A DNA stretch of 64,000 nucleotides. Source: Moringa oleifera. Taxonomy: Eukaryota; Streptophyta; Magnoliopsida; Brassicales; Moringaceae. Below, piece by piece: positions 10,655 through 23,045 of the stretch. The position numbers were made by a program, and so were the translations under genes. Numbering within the stretch: the stretch's first letter is position 1; every line of letters begins with the position of its first letter. Where the stretch lies: positions 558,001 to 622,000 of the forward strand of contig JAJFZO010000396.1 of the NCBI GenBank assembly GCA_021397835.1, given 5' to 3'. The notes below the pieces were generated by a model. That model saw only the letters and a list, made by a program, of their open reading frames with translations, was not told the origin of the DNA and ran no database searches.

Positions 10655-13197
10655 ATGCAGAAAACCACCAGAGTTTATCAGAAGTCATCTTGATGCTATG
10701 TGCTGAAAAGTCTAAGGATTCCTTAATGCTGCCATTATCTTCCAGTAGCATAGCATAAAACTCCCTGGAATTCGTTCAAATTTTCAATCATGTTCATGTG
10801 AAGTGGAGCTTGTCATGATGTCTAGTCTCCTTTTTGGGATAATCTCTGCTTTTCATGGTCAAATGCCATGCAAATATTATAGTCACCAGAGCTAACAAAT
10901 TGGGGCCTGTTATCTTCATTTGCCTCCATTCATTGTGGATGCAGCATCGCTTTCTTCGTCTTCTAAACTGCATCCAGATGCATCTGGTACCAGATCCTCG
11001 TAAACAATTTCTGAGAATGTTGGATTAGGAGATGATCCGTATGGAAGTGATTGCAGGAAGTTGAAGTATGCATATTTAATATCAAACTGCATATCATACC
11101 CTGCCAGATGTATTTTAGCATTTGAAACTGGATAAAGCTGAACAAAAATAGGGCACAGAAAGCAACTTTATCCTTACAATAGTTGACAGCAATGGTGCAA
11201 CCTGAGTCATTTGGGCTCTGCCTAACATGGTGGAACCACATACTTGGCCTGCATCAACATAAATAAGTGGATCTCAGAATTGTTATCCACAGATACTCCA
11301 TCAATCTGACCAGCAATGCTCATCAGTCATTACATTTAAATATATCTGATAACTATTTTTTTTTTTCAATTTCATTTTTGCACTTTGTAACCTGCATGCA
11401 CTGACACTGTATGGATGCATACACACAGGATGCCTGAAACACCAGAAGGAATCACTGAGGATCCTTGATCACCCTTCTCAGTACCCTTTAAAGTTGTATG
11501 CATTGTGAAGGCCTTCAATTATTGGGATGGTACCAAACAGAGAATATAACCCAGGAATAGTTCAACTATGTTCGATATGCTAAAAGAGATCAAAGTAACA
11601 TTTTTCAAAGCAGACCAGCCAACGATATGATGCAGAAAATCTCATTTTTGAAACAAAAAATTTTACTACTGTGGAGTTAGCAAAGTTCAATTATCAGGGT
11701 ATGATTTGGCACTCCTCTTGTCAGAAACTCAGAATTCTTGAAACTTATAAGTACACATCCATACATATGCTGAGTCTATTTCCTTTCTCACTGAACAACC
11801 TCCCCTCCCCCCCTTAAACTGAATTCTCTTTGAGTTAAAAGCTTAGGATTCTCCACTCTTAAGTCACAATAGCAGGGAGTAAAGAGAAAAAATAATTGAG
11901 GTCATTAAGAACTTCAGTATGAGTAACAAGAAGACTGTGAACCAGATACAACAACCTAAATTTTCTTCTGGGTGATAAATGTTGCACAGAAACTCAGCTT
12001 CCATGAGACAGGGCAGATATGCATGATATTATTTAACTATTGCCTCAAAATAATACTCACAAATACAAGCAGATAAGCAGGCATATAAATACGTGAAGGT
12101 TTTTTTCCTCTTCTTTTTCTTTTGTGGAAGGGAATGGTTTTATCACCTCATAGAGGTAGGAACCATGATCATGGGTCCCTACAAGTCCTATCTTTTCAGA
12201 TAGTCTAAGGACAAGGACAGTATTCATTTGAACAAGTTATTAAAATAATAATAAGTACAATATTAGACCCTTCTTCAACTGTTTGGGATTTTGGAGCAGA
12301 CCGAGGTTTTTGATTATTAAGTTAGACATACAAATTTTGACATACATAAAGATTACAAATAGAAAGAGCTGCAATCCAAACGGGATAAAGAGATTGAAAC
12401 AATGGCTAAAAGGGATAGATAAAATTGATTGTTCTCAATTAAATAGACGTTTCTTCAAGAAGTCCCTGGCTCCATGTCTTCCAAGGATATATAAGGACAG
12501 GCAAATATTGTATGCGCTTCACTCACTCAATAACTCATATGAAAGCGAAAAGTCCTAATGCTTCATCTAAACAAGCCATCCAAACTCAGACCGAGACTTA
12601 CAAAATGAAGGGAAAAGAAGTCAACATATATTGAAGCTCTACTGAATATAAACATCCACATGCCAAGTGTCCTGCGGAAGGGCCAATGAACAAGTTAATG
12701 CATGAAACCAGTTTAACACAAGAAAACATCCATCCAAAACTAGCGTTTCAATTTTTTTTTTTTTTTTGACAGGTAAACATGTAACTGGAAGCAGATATTT
12801 GCTTGTCATCCAATAATGATCTCATCATGTACTTTGACAAGCTCGTGGACTTGGACAACTGTGTCAGGAAGATCTGTAGATTGAAGTCTCTATAAGAGCG
12901 GTTGATCTAGTGCTAAGTTGTAAAATTCACAGCATTTGGTGGAGAATATCCATTTAATGAGCATGTAAGAAAATTCAGACTGTTAATTTTTTCTTTCTTT
13001 TGTCACATACTTCATAAGAGTTCAATTTTTACTAAGAATAGTTACATGAAAATGCAGACAAATCATCACTTTACCTTTTTAGCTCAACAAGGGTTTAATT
13101 TCTTTGAATTTCTTATATGGTTAATAGGCATCAAAGACAACAACAGCTGGTTAATTGAAGTTTAGGTCTGGCAAATAAACCGATCATTGACTTCACA
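10655..13197. repeat. Segmental duplication, unit 1 copy (JMJ32 3' half)
   Basis: This block recurs in the same orientation at 32045-34671. Similarity is high along the whole length, with scattered substitutions and a few indels, including about 80 bp of extra sequence in the second copy near 32800-32890. It covers the JMJ32 3' flank, exons 4 and 3, and almost all of intron 2, stopping 61 bp before exon 2. Both edges are sharp. This copy keeps the JMJ32 exons intact. Confidence 0.9.
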
Positions 13198-14285
13198 GCC
13201 AAGCAATGTAAAGAAAGAAAAAGAATTGGATGACAACATAAAGAGCAGAGCTTCTTACAAGTAAAGCATCTCGCCGGCCTTAATAGTACACTCAAAAGGC
13301 TTTGGGCCATTGAAATACAATGGAAATCTTGACCTTTCAAGGTCTTCAGTTCCTGGAGAAGGGTAAGGATTGACGCTGCACCAGGGCACGTATCTTAGCG
13401 GCTTCTCAAGCTCCAACTTGAACTGCCCGGTACCCTGCAGATCAAATGAACCCAGCAAATAAACATCAGCAAAATCCTAAAGCAACTCGCTTATTTGGAT
13501 GCAAGGCAAGAAAGCATAAATAGCCCATATAGGGAAATGTAGAAACAGACCTGGGAATAGGAGTAATGGGCGGCGGGATATGACCGAATGTACAAGCGAT
13601 GTACATCAGTGGGAGGAAGTAGAAGGAAATGCTTTTCCCCGGAGACCACAGCGTAGAGATTCTCATAATGGTCTTTGTGGAAGGAAGTCTCTGATCGATG
13701 ATTCCCGATCCACAGGTTCACCGCCTCCGGTGGGCATCCCAGGGCTTCGGTAGCCCACTGGATATGGCTGTCACAATCAGACGCCAACTCCGAATACTCC
13801 GTCCTGAAGCAATCGTTCTGCTGCTGCAGATACGCAACCGGTACTCTTGAGTCGTTCTTCTTGCTGTCGCGGTATTTTTCATTGTTGTTGTTGTGTCGGT
13901 CACAATTATTAGCACTTGATGATGACGAGAGGACGAGACCGAGAGCACGAGGGAACGGCATTTGCTCGACGTGGGCCGAAGCGAAGCAGAGGGAACGCGA
14001 TGACGGATGAATTGGGGCGAGGGCATCAGCGCGGCCATCGGGGGTGAAGTGGACCGAGACGACGGAGTCGGAGAGGACTCGGGAGAGGTAGGAGGGATCA
14101 GACCAGAGGGAGAGCGCTGGCCAGTGGAGGTTGGCATTGGAGATGATGCAGGGCTTATTTTGGGAGACAAGGTCCCTTATGAATTGGAGGGGCGAGGGAG
14201 GTGAGTCCAGTCGTTCTACTCTGGTGGTGGAGCTTCCCAGGCTGAGCTGCCTGATTTCCTCCCACAATGCCTCTATTTCTTTCAT
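10916..14285 (-). CDS. JMJ32: JmjC-domain lysyl hydroxylase, JMJ32/JMJD7-like
   Basis: Four exons join in frame: 14285-13551, 13434-13259, 11248-11178 and 11100-10916, giving 388 residues with GT-AG introns. The cupin/JmjC domain holds the Fe(II)-binding HxD at H203-D205 (TSFHKDHYENLYAV) and the distal His at 310/311 (PSMWFHHV). The 2-oxoglutarate region (SGEKHFLLLPPTDVHRLY) and the C-terminal WYDMQFDIKYAYFNF are also present. Family knowledge: JMJD7 is a (3S)-lysyl hydroxylase; Arabidopsis JMJ32 has been described as a histone H3K27 demethylase acting in warm-temperature flowering control. The start MKEIEALW fits family N-termini; an in-frame ATG at 14330 would add 15 residues. A low-complexity Ser/Asn stretch (120-145) interrupts the N-terminal part. 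The 2-kb intron 2 is part of the duplicated block, and this is the only intact copy in the window. Confidence 0.9.
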
Positions 14286-15527
14286 GCTTGCTCTGTTGCC
14301 CCCTTGTTGAACCCTGTAAACCCTCCCCACCCACCACTGTCCTCAGTAGTCAGTCCATTCATTGTGCTGTCATCTAGTGTATGTCCAAATATGGAAGTTT
14401 TAAATCTCTAAGTTTTATAAAATTATATAAAATTTTCTCCATAGATATTAAATTCTTAGAGATTATATTTCTTATAAAATAAACATTACCAAAGAAAAAA
14501 AAACCAAAATCATAGATTTTATAAAATAATATATAATAATCTATTTTTTAATTTAAATTTTATTACATCAACTGACTTAATTTTATATGTTAAATTGTGT
14601 AAAAAAATTTAATTTGAATTAAATTAGATTTTATTTTCAAAATACTTGAATTTTTTGAGAATATTTTGTAAATAATAAAAAATATAAATGAAGAGAAAAC
14701 AGATAAAAGAAGATATAAATGTTAAAGATGTTATTTTTGTATTTTAAAATTTTTTTCACTACTAGAAATAAGTATTTTTTAATTTTCAAATTATTTTAAA
14801 ACAATTCTGAAATTTTTGAAGATACTATATAATTTAATTCAAATTAAAAATTTAAATATCAGATTAAATCAATTAGTATAATAGGATTTAACTTAAAGTG
14901 ACAATTACTATAAGTTTTATGTTTATACTAAATTTTATATCATGACCTACATGAAAATAAAATATCATAATATAAATAAAAGTATGAAATATAATTTTTT
15001 AAAAATCATTTATAAATAATAATAAGAAATAATAATAATAATTATTATTATTATAAAAACCTCAATAAGTATCAGCATGCTCATTTATAGTCCAAAAAAA
15101 AAAAAAGTTAATATATAAACATCAAGTAATTCATCAAAATTGATGTTCGATTATCTAGTCAAAATTGTATATGTGATAATTGAATTTTGGCCAAACTCCA
15201 TGCCATTTTTTCAAAAAATATTCTTAATTTGATTTTTTAAATTAAAAAAGATATTATCATTGATTTTTTTTAATAGTATAATTGATCATTAGTTTTATCT
15301 CAATATAAAATTTTCTTTTTAAATAAAACTTCACTTTAAAAATAAGCAATACTTTACTTGGCCTAACGATTTTAGATCGAGAGTCAAATATGCATAGAGA
15401 AAGATTAATACCTCACGAACGCTCAAAAATTAATACCATTTTAAATTAATTGATTTCTTGATATATTCTCAAATTAGTATTGATCCCATTATACAAAGAA
15501 TAAATAAATATAAAATATAATATAAAC

Positions 15528-15564
15528 ACTCAAGGTGAGATCACCTTTAGTTCTCACCTTGAGT
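15528..15564. repeat. 13-bp perfect inverted repeat (hairpin)
   Basis: ACTCAAGGTGAGA at 15528-15540 is the exact reverse complement of TCTCACCTTGAGT at 15552-15564, with an 11-nt loop. It stands out from very AT-rich flanks. No T-run follows that would suggest a Pol III end. Confidence 0.7.
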
Positions 15565-16280
15565 AGGAGTTGAAGACTTCGAAAAAAGATCCCATCGCAT
15601 TTACTCTTGATACGATGTAATATCAAAATAATGTATTTTGATTTCTTTGCAAGAATTTCATAATTGAATGAGTTTAATTCTTAATCCTTGAACAACATAT
15701 TGGAACGTGACTACGATATGATATTCTTAACTTTATAAGTTCTTTTTTTTTAAAAAAAAAATATAATGCAACAAAGAATTTACAAAATATACTAAGAAAA
15801 AAAGAGCAAACAATATATAAAGAAAAAAAGATTAAGCAAGAAATGACCATCATGATCTTTTATTCATTTATATCGAATTATGATATAAATAATTAGACTA
15901 GGAAAGTGTTACACCTTCAATCTTAATATTGCACATTGTAACTCCACTAACAGTTATGTAAGATCAATAGAACTTTCCTTAAGAGTTATAAAGAGCTTAA
16001 AAACTAGGGATAGGAAACTAAAAAATTCTTAAAGAGTAATTCTAGCTACAAAGAAGAATGAATTTTATGAATGTTCTATACTAAAAACTAGTCTTATTTA
16101 TAGAAAAATTTTGGGCAAAAGTCTATCACAATTTGAAAGTTTATTTGGAAAAGGGAACCATGAAGCTAATTAATTGGTTTTGCATAAAATGTGCATCTGA
16201 GTGCACTTTACTCAGAACTGCGTATAAACATCTTAAAGTCTTCCAGTTCCTTCATTTTGAGTGCTTAAGTCATTGAAGCT

Positions 16281-16540
16281 TGATGTGAAATTGGCATTAA
16301 TCAATGATCTTTAAGACTTGATGTGAGATCAACATTAATCATATATTTTGTAAAACTCTTCAAGACTGATGTGAGATCAACATAAATTATCACAAGCACT
16401 TGGATAATTCCTTTCAGACTTGATACTTCATCAATCAACATCAATCTGTCATTAATCATTTTTTAAAGCTCAATGTGAGATCTTCATCAACCAATGCCAA
16501 CTAGTGATAATCAATTTTAAGAATGATGTGGGATGGTAAT
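16281..16540. repeat. Degenerate tandem array, about 50-bp units
   Basis: The core GATGTGAGATCAACATTAAT or variants recur at about 16281, 16320, 16368, 16472 and 16524, with a more diverged unit near 16420. Spacing is mostly 48-52 bp. It may be part of an LTR, because a Transposase_28-type fragment follows at 16979, but no LTR pair was found. Confidence 0.5.
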
Positions 16541-16978
16541 CAATTGCCATTTGGGTTGCGAGATCGAGTGATGCTTTATTTCCTCACTGTTTAACAACAT
16601 AAATAACTGCCACCACGTGTCATGTGTTGGCTAGATCAATAATCATATCTCACATTGAGTCATGCATTGTTGCTTTTTCATTCTGAAACTATACACCTTG
16701 TCTTTGCTCTCTCTCATCACATTTTGCTCATGCTCTATCTTCTTAACTTTTTTCCTTCATCTTGTGATCTAGTTCTTCTAAGTTTGAGCCTTCTTTGACC
16801 ATTCCTTTGGGTAAGTTTTCTTATTTCCAATCATGGATGTTGTCGAATCTTTTATACTTTTGAAAATCTAGATCAACTTAGGACAGAATACAATATTCTA
16901 GAATCAGTGCACATGGTCGTTTTCAAATCGAATGAATGACCATGGTCAATGAAGCCTTTATACATTTATGTCTTTAGG

Positions 16979-17330
16979 GAATCACTAAGGGATGGTCTTC
17001 GATTACCTCTACATTCATTTATAATTATGATCTACAATAGATATAAATTTTCACCTTCTTAACTCGTATTGAACGCATGGAGGATCTTTTTTGCCTTCTT
17101 TCCTATGTATGTTAGCTTAGATATCCAAAAAGTCTTTATAGTCTTGTTCCAAAATTTTTAAGCTCATTAGGAATAAAGGTAGTAGGGAAAACTCAATTCA
17201 TTATTTTTGATACTTCATGGCTGAGTCGCCTAACTTGTTCAATGGTGACTTGCCTTCATTTATCAAAAATATGAAAAATAAACACTTTTGGGCATCTTAA
17301 GAAGATATTTTTCTTAACATCATTCCATGG
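16979..17330 (+). pseudogene. Transposase_28-type (gypsy-type putative transposon) fragment
   Basis: The conceptual product reads ESLRDGLRLPLHSFI, then NRYKFSPS, stop, LVLNAWRIFFAFFP. This matches the conserved start of the plant 'putative gypsy-type transposon' domain, with its pattern GLR-P-LP-F ... P-QL-PN-WR. A TAA sits where a Gln codon is usual, and more stops follow. Only the N-terminal part is recognisable. Similarity is judged by eye. Confidence 0.5.
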
Positions 17331-17810
17331 CAGATTCTCAATCATCTAATGTTAGCTAATGCTAGCATCTATAATGTCAAGCATTTTCTCACATCGAAAA
17401 GGTTAAACAAAATATACCTTGTAGATTTTTATGATTTTTTGAATATTCGAGTAACTTACGAATTTGAACACGAACCAAAGCATGAACCGATGCCATATCA
17501 AACATTAGATTCATTTAAGACTCCTTCTCCCAAAATTTGCATCTTACCAATAATATCTGTTCTTGAAATCACCCATTCTCTTGAGGCCATGGAATTTGAG
17601 CAGGCCATATTTGCAAACCTCACATTGATCTCACATCTGCTAGTAGGATATTTTCATAAAAACTAATAATTTTTTAATGGTCTTGATTAAGAACACTTCA
17701 GGTGTTTAAATTAGTAAAGAATTCAATAATATGAAATTATTAAATTTAGTTTGTGTGCCAAGTATGCATAAGGAATCTTCTTTTTTTTTTTCATTAAAAA
17801 ACATGTATTT

Positions 17811-17846
17811 ATATTATATATATATATATATATGTGTGTGTGTAAT
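17811..17846. repeat. Compound (TA)n(TG)n microsatellite
   Basis: A run of TA dinucleotides passes directly into TG dinucleotides inside AT-rich DNA. It is a simple-sequence repeat with no gene context. Confidence 0.8.
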
Positions 17847-17949
17847 ATATTTAGTATTAAGGGATGACTTCCCATGTACACATATGTCTTGCTTTCAAGA
17901 CATCAGGATATCTAAGAACTTTATATAATCTTCCTCATTTACAAATGAA

Positions 17950-18800
17950 TTTTGTCAAAGATCAAACCTTCACCCGTCTATTAACAAACTAGTAAGGGAG
18001 TTTTTACCCTTTTAAAAATTCTCAATTTATTCTCCTTCCGTACAATCCAAAAAGCAAGCCATGGTATCATCATAATAAGCTTCCTCTTTTGGTTTGGTTT
18101 ACATAAACTTGCCTATGCTTTCATTTCTATTGCCACTAAATCGAATACTACCCATTTGCATCCCAAAATAGTCAAAAAATTTCTCAAAGTTACTGAGTCC
18201 ATGTACACCAAAGTAAGATGTGATTTACTGACTTTTCTTGTTCTTTACATAGATAACATCTATTAATCACGATCGTATCTCCTTTTTGTAGGTAGTTAAT
18301 GACTAAGAACTTACCCCAAATCACCTCTCAAGTAGAAAAGGCCACTTTTGTCAAATCCTCACTTTGTATACTTGTTTCCATGAAAACTCTAAGATCAAAT
18401 TTTATTATTGGGACTTAACAAGCACCGTAAGAAATAATTTAACCAAGAACTTCTTGTCATGACTTCCTTTCCACAAGATAGCATCTTTTGTATTAGTATT
18501 AACCTTAGTAGCATAAATCTAATAAAGAAAATACCCAAAGAGAGTTAATTCTTAATCTTATGCTTTTCTTGTAAAGTCCATCAATCATGAAGTCTCATTA
18601 GATTGTACCATCCAATTATCACACACCTAAAATTCTTTATTACATGTTATCCAATATAATATCAACGATGTTTCCCAAAGCAATTTCTCCCATACCAAGT
18701 GTCATGCCAAAATTTTACTGAATTCCCTTTACTAAGATTAAAGGTCACCCATTTTTAAAATTTTCTTAACCTTTCCTAATGGCTTTCCGTACAAGAGTTA
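17950..18800 (-). mobile_element. Second LINE (L1-type) 3' fragment, decayed
   Basis: On the minus strand near 18770 the conceptual product reads NSVKFWHDTWYG, a conserved plant LINE motif (S-IRFW-D-W-G). Near 18300-18230 comes the zf-RVT pattern RCYLCKEQEKSVNHILLWC. Near 18070-17990 comes the tail MMIPWLAFWIVRKENKLRIF. Many stops separate them. It is a different copy from the one at 1.45-2.9 kb, with a different zinc-finger sequence. Confidence 0.65.
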
Positions 18801-20252
18801 CCTTTTTCACGTACTTTTTTATGAGAATTCTTGTTTATTGTTACAAAAATGCTCACCTTGACTTTGTTGAGCTCCACTTTTATTTAGTTAACATGGTTAG
18901 ATTTAGTTAATTTGACACTACACTTTTTCACGATTTCTTATATTCTTAGCCATAGAAAATGGGAGCATTTTATTGATCAAGGAGGATATTTTTAAACTTA
19001 GTATGATTTAATTTTATTCCTCCAATTAAGATCCTAAAAATATCCATTACGAAAAGCTTTAGTGAACTTAGGATGACCTTCGTAAACTAGGAATCTGGAT
19101 CCATATTTTACCACACCTTAATAAAGTCACATACTTTGAGCCTAATTGTTAAGATATCAATTAAGTTATTTTATTATTAAATTGAAAAGGTTGAAATTTT
19201 CGGTGTGGTATTAACCAAAATTTTTAAGAAGCTCGAATTAAAAACTAAGATTAGAATTTAAAAAAAAAAAACATGTGAAACTATAAAAAGTCTTCATCTT
19301 TGTTTATTTTTTTTAACCCATGCCTAGAAGTAATGTATTAGTCTTACTTTCTCGTAATCATTTCATGAATCTGAGAAACCTTTCCTAAAACTTACCCTGT
19401 GAGATTTCTCTTCTAGGTTTATCTTTTCATGTAGGCGATGTATGTACAACTTTTACTTCAATTAGCTTAGTTTCTTTCCTTTAAAGCATCAACTTTATGT
19501 ATTTCATTCTATAAGCTTTAGCATCAAGGTGCCAGTTTAGTGAATTCTTTCTCTTGTATCTCTAAAACCTTGTTAATGGTCTCAATGACCCTTAGGTTCA
19601 TGACTTCAATGACCTTTAGGTTCATGATATACCTAAACCTTAAGATTTAATCTTTTCTTATTTGAACTTTTGTTTAATTAAACCAAGCTTATCTATAATA
19701 TCTTAACTAAAGATCTGTATTTATCGTAAGCATGATAATTAGTCCATTAAGATCAATAAAATTATTCCATGTGATAGTTATCCTTTCATGCATATTAAAT
19801 TTTACGATATTATATCAACAAATAAAATATCTAATGGTTACCTCTTAAACCATTAGCATTCTAATCAACTTAGTTTTCAACCAAACCAAAGGAAGATGCA
19901 TAGCTATCCTATTATAGATTGTTAGTACTTTTGGCTGTCTTTATTAGTTAAAAAATTGATGAGCTATCTTTGTGGGCTCCCTACCTCATCTATCTTTATA
20001 AGAAAATGACCAAATGTAGTTATTATCGGCTAATGTCATACTACAAAAGGATTTGCCTAATTATACTATCAAATTCTACATCTGAAAAATAGAATTCTAA
20101 TTGTTAGCTTATTTACAAATTCATGGGTCTTTAAAATATGCAAGGATGACTAAAATAACAAACAATAAGCTCACAACAAACTAAAAAACACACTTAAACC
20201 AAGTTTCATATCGTTCTTTTCAAAACCAACTTGAACTAAGATACAAACGTGA
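18800..20252. other. AT-rich DNA between LINE remnant and CACTA element
   Basis: No protein or RNA gene is recognised. It may include more of the decayed LINE reading frame near its left end. The CACTA insertion begins after TGA at 20253-20255. Confidence 0.45.
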
Positions 20253-20255
20253 TGA

Positions 20256-20480
20256 CACTACAAAAAAATTAAAAAATAGCGACATAATATAGCAACTGAT
20301 CTTATCAGTCACTAAATAATGACAGAATAGCGACATATTTATTATAGAATAAAAATTTTATCATAGCGATGGAATAATGATAGATTAACAACACACGTTA
20401 GCGACAGACGTTATCTTCGTCGCTAAATTTATTTAAATTTTTAATTAACTTAACAATAGATTACCGACCGAATTTTAATC
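20256..20480. repeat. CACTA left terminal and subterminal repeats
   Basis: The 13-bp terminal repeat is followed within 15 bp by AGCGACA. Further copies of AGCGACA/GTCGCTA-like words follow, including the pair TAGCGACAGACG and CGTCGCTAAAT near 20400-20430. The same words fill the right end. Confidence 0.8.
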
Positions 20481-20499
20481 GGTAGCTAATCAAAGATCT

Positions 20500-21870
20500 A
20501 GTGACTACAAGGTTTCGGTCACTATTTAGGCAATGCAGTCTAGCAACCACCCCATGGGCAATCGCGAAGGTCGCAAGCTTCTTACCTTCGAAGGCAGCCA
20601 TGCATGTTGTCACAGAAGCAAGCTGGCCACGAGTATACTGCCTTGGAAGGCAGCAATGCATGGCCACCGCTAAAGCAAGGTGGTCGCCAGCTTGCTACCT
20701 TCGAAGGCAACCACGCATGAGTGCCTCAGAAGTGAGGTGGCTGCCAGGCCTTCCAAGGCAGCCATGCATGACCGTGAGCTTGCTGCCATATTTCGAAGGT
20801 GGCCATGCATGGGCGCCGCATGGCGGCAATGCATGACCTTCGAACGTGACTGCGATGGCCATAAAGGAGGAAGCCATGGCCTTCGAAAGTGGTAGCCATG
20901 GCCGTGAAAGTAAGCATGGCCTTCGAAGGTGGCTGCCATGGCCACGAAGGAGGTAGCCACGATCGTGCATGAAGGCAGCCACGATGCCTATGAAAGCAAC
21001 CACGGTGGCCCACGAAGGCAGCCACAGTCGCCCACGAAAGCAGCCATGATGCCCATGAAGGCAGTCACGGCAGCCCACGAAGGCAGCCATGGCACCAACA
21101 AAGATAGAAATGGGAGCCAACGTACGAAGGCAGCCGTGGCACCCATGGAGGCAGCCATGGTGCCCATGGAGGCAGCCACAGCCTCCCATGAAGGTAGCCA
21201 CAGGAGCCCATGAAGGCAGCTATGGCCTTCAAAAGCGACTGCCATGGCCCTCGAAGGTGGCAGCCATGGCCTTCAAAGGTGGCAGCCATGGCTGTCGTGA
21301 CAGCGAAGGCAGCCATGGCTGCTGCGAAAGCCTCCATGCATGGTCACGAAGACAGCCACGGCTGCCCTAAAAGCCTCCATGCATGGCTGTGAAGGCAGCC
21401 ATGGCCACCGCCAAAGCATCCATGTATGGTCGCAAAGGCAGCCATGCCTGCCGTCATAGTGTCCATGCATGGCCGCAATGGCCTCTGAAGGTAGGAGTCA
21501 TGGCCTTCGAAGGCAGCAGCCATGGCCTTCAAAGGTGGTAGCGATGGCCGCCATGATAGCAAAGGCAGCCATGGCAGCCACGAAAGCCTCCATGCATGGC
21601 TAAGAAGGTAGCCATGGCTGCTCAAAAGCCTTCATGCATGGCTGTGAAGGCAGCCATCGCTACCGCCAAAGCATCCATGCATGGCCGCAATGGAAGCCAT
21701 GGCCTTCGAAGGTGGCAGCGATGGCCTTCAAGGTGGTCGCCATGGCCTCTGAAGGTGGTTGCCATGGCTTCCATGCATGGCTGCGAAGGCAACCATGGCC
21801 TTCGAAGGTGGTAGCCATGGCCTTCTAAGGTGGTAGCCATGGCTGCCATGGAAGCGCACATGCATGGCTA
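20500..21870. repeat. GC-rich self-complementary minisatellite inside CACTA
   Basis: About 1.35 kb consists of imperfect units of roughly 20-45 bp built from the words GCCATGGC, CCTTCGAAGG, GGCAGCCA and GCATGCATGG. The first two are palindromes, so the two strands look alike and the array could fold extensively. Base composition contrasts sharply with the surrounding AT-rich DNA. Because stops are rare, long frames appear on both strands, repeating short peptides such as AMAATFEGHG or GSHGF; these are by-products of the repeat. GC-rich subterminal tandem repeats are known in other CACTA elements, but the sequence of this one is not one I recognise. Confidence 0.85.
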
Positions 21871-22529
21871 GGGGCAACCATGGAATCTTGATTTTCACTG
21901 TGGATTCAATGACGAAATCTACTTTAGTCAGTAAATATCAGTTCTAGCGACCGCCACTAACTTCTGTCATTAAACTGCTTATAAATTAAAGCCATAATTT
22001 TTTTCCTTTCATGCGAGCACCATTTCATTTCCCCCATTTTCTCTTGTTGTCTTTGCTTCTGTGTTCTTCAAATTTTTTCATTTCGCTCGGTTCCTTTTTC
22101 CTTTCATTTTGATTGTTGCCTCGGCATCTATTAGAATTGTGAAATTGCTTTTTTCATCAGCAAGCAGCACTATCTTTTCCCCATTTATCTTACTGTCCCA
22201 GAGTCGAGTGTTTGCCACTGTCTCCCTACTCAGCATCTTGGTGTGTGCCATTTCTTCTTCTATTTTCTCCACTATGAGTAGTCATTTTCATCTTTCCTCT
22301 TTACTAGATAATTTGTGTAGTTAATTATTGAAATTATTGATGATGATATTAATGATTAGAAAATACTGTATAGGAATATTATGATTATATTTGGTAATTA
22401 TAGAAATATTATATATTTTAAATAAAATTTTTGTTATTTATTTTATGTTATAATAAATTTAATTTATGGTATATTATTAGGTAATTTTTGAATTTGGTTG
22501 TAATTTTAGATAAATATTTTAATTAGATT

Positions 22530-23045
22530 TTCATGAAATTTAAATTAGTTAGATATTTATTAAATTTTACAATTGTTAATTTTATTGTTAATAAATTTAG
22601 TTTATATTATATTATTTAGAAAATAATTTAATTAGTTTATAATGTAAGATAAATAATTTAATTACAGTTTTATGAAATTTAAATTAGTTTGGTATTAGTT
22701 AAATTCTATAATTATTAAATTTATAAGCTAATTAAAAATGTTATTTATATAAAATTAGATAGATAATAGTTTAATTAGAAAATAATTTGAGATAAATAAT
22801 TTAATAATATTAATTTATGAAATTTAACTTAGTTAAATGTTAATCAAATTTTACAATTGTTAATTTTATTTGTAAATAAAATTAGTTAATTTGTTATTGA
22901 TTACATAGATAATAGTTTCATTACATTATAATTTCATGATATAAATAATTTAATTAATTAGATTTTTATAAAAATTAATTTACTTAGATGTTGATTAAAT
23001 TTTGGAGTTTCTAATTTTATTTTTTCAAATAAATTTAGTTTATGT
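22530..23045. repeat. AT-rich degenerate tandem repeat, about 145-bp units
   Basis: Four related segments begin near 22548, 22687, 22831 and 22983, each with a version of TTAAATTTTACAATTGTTAA followed by AAATTTAGTTTA and then GATAAATAATTTAATTA. Spacing is 139-152 bp. The array lies between the GC-rich minisatellite and the transposase gene, where the promoter or first intron of TNP2 would be expected. Confidence 0.6.

Larger units (their letters stand above)
14340..16640. other. AT-rich intergenic DNA upstream of JMJ32
   Basis: No gene is recognised. The first part should include the JMJ32 promoter. The rest is extremely AT-rich with short A/T tracts and contains a 13-bp inverted repeat (15528-15564) and a degenerate array of about 50-bp units (16281-16540). 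Confidence 0.5.

Noticed and set aside
13466..14337. Several frames overlapping JMJ32 exon 1 in other frames or on the plus strand
   Set aside because: They are shadows of exon 1, which carries the conserved JmjC protein sequence.
16281..16540. CRISPR-like array
   Set aside because: The units are degenerate with no constant spacer structure, and the DNA is plant nuclear.
20501..21861. Many open frames of 60-168 codons on both strands
   Set aside because: They are by-products of the palindromic GC-rich minisatellite: the same short peptides recur in several frames on both strands and none resembles a protein.
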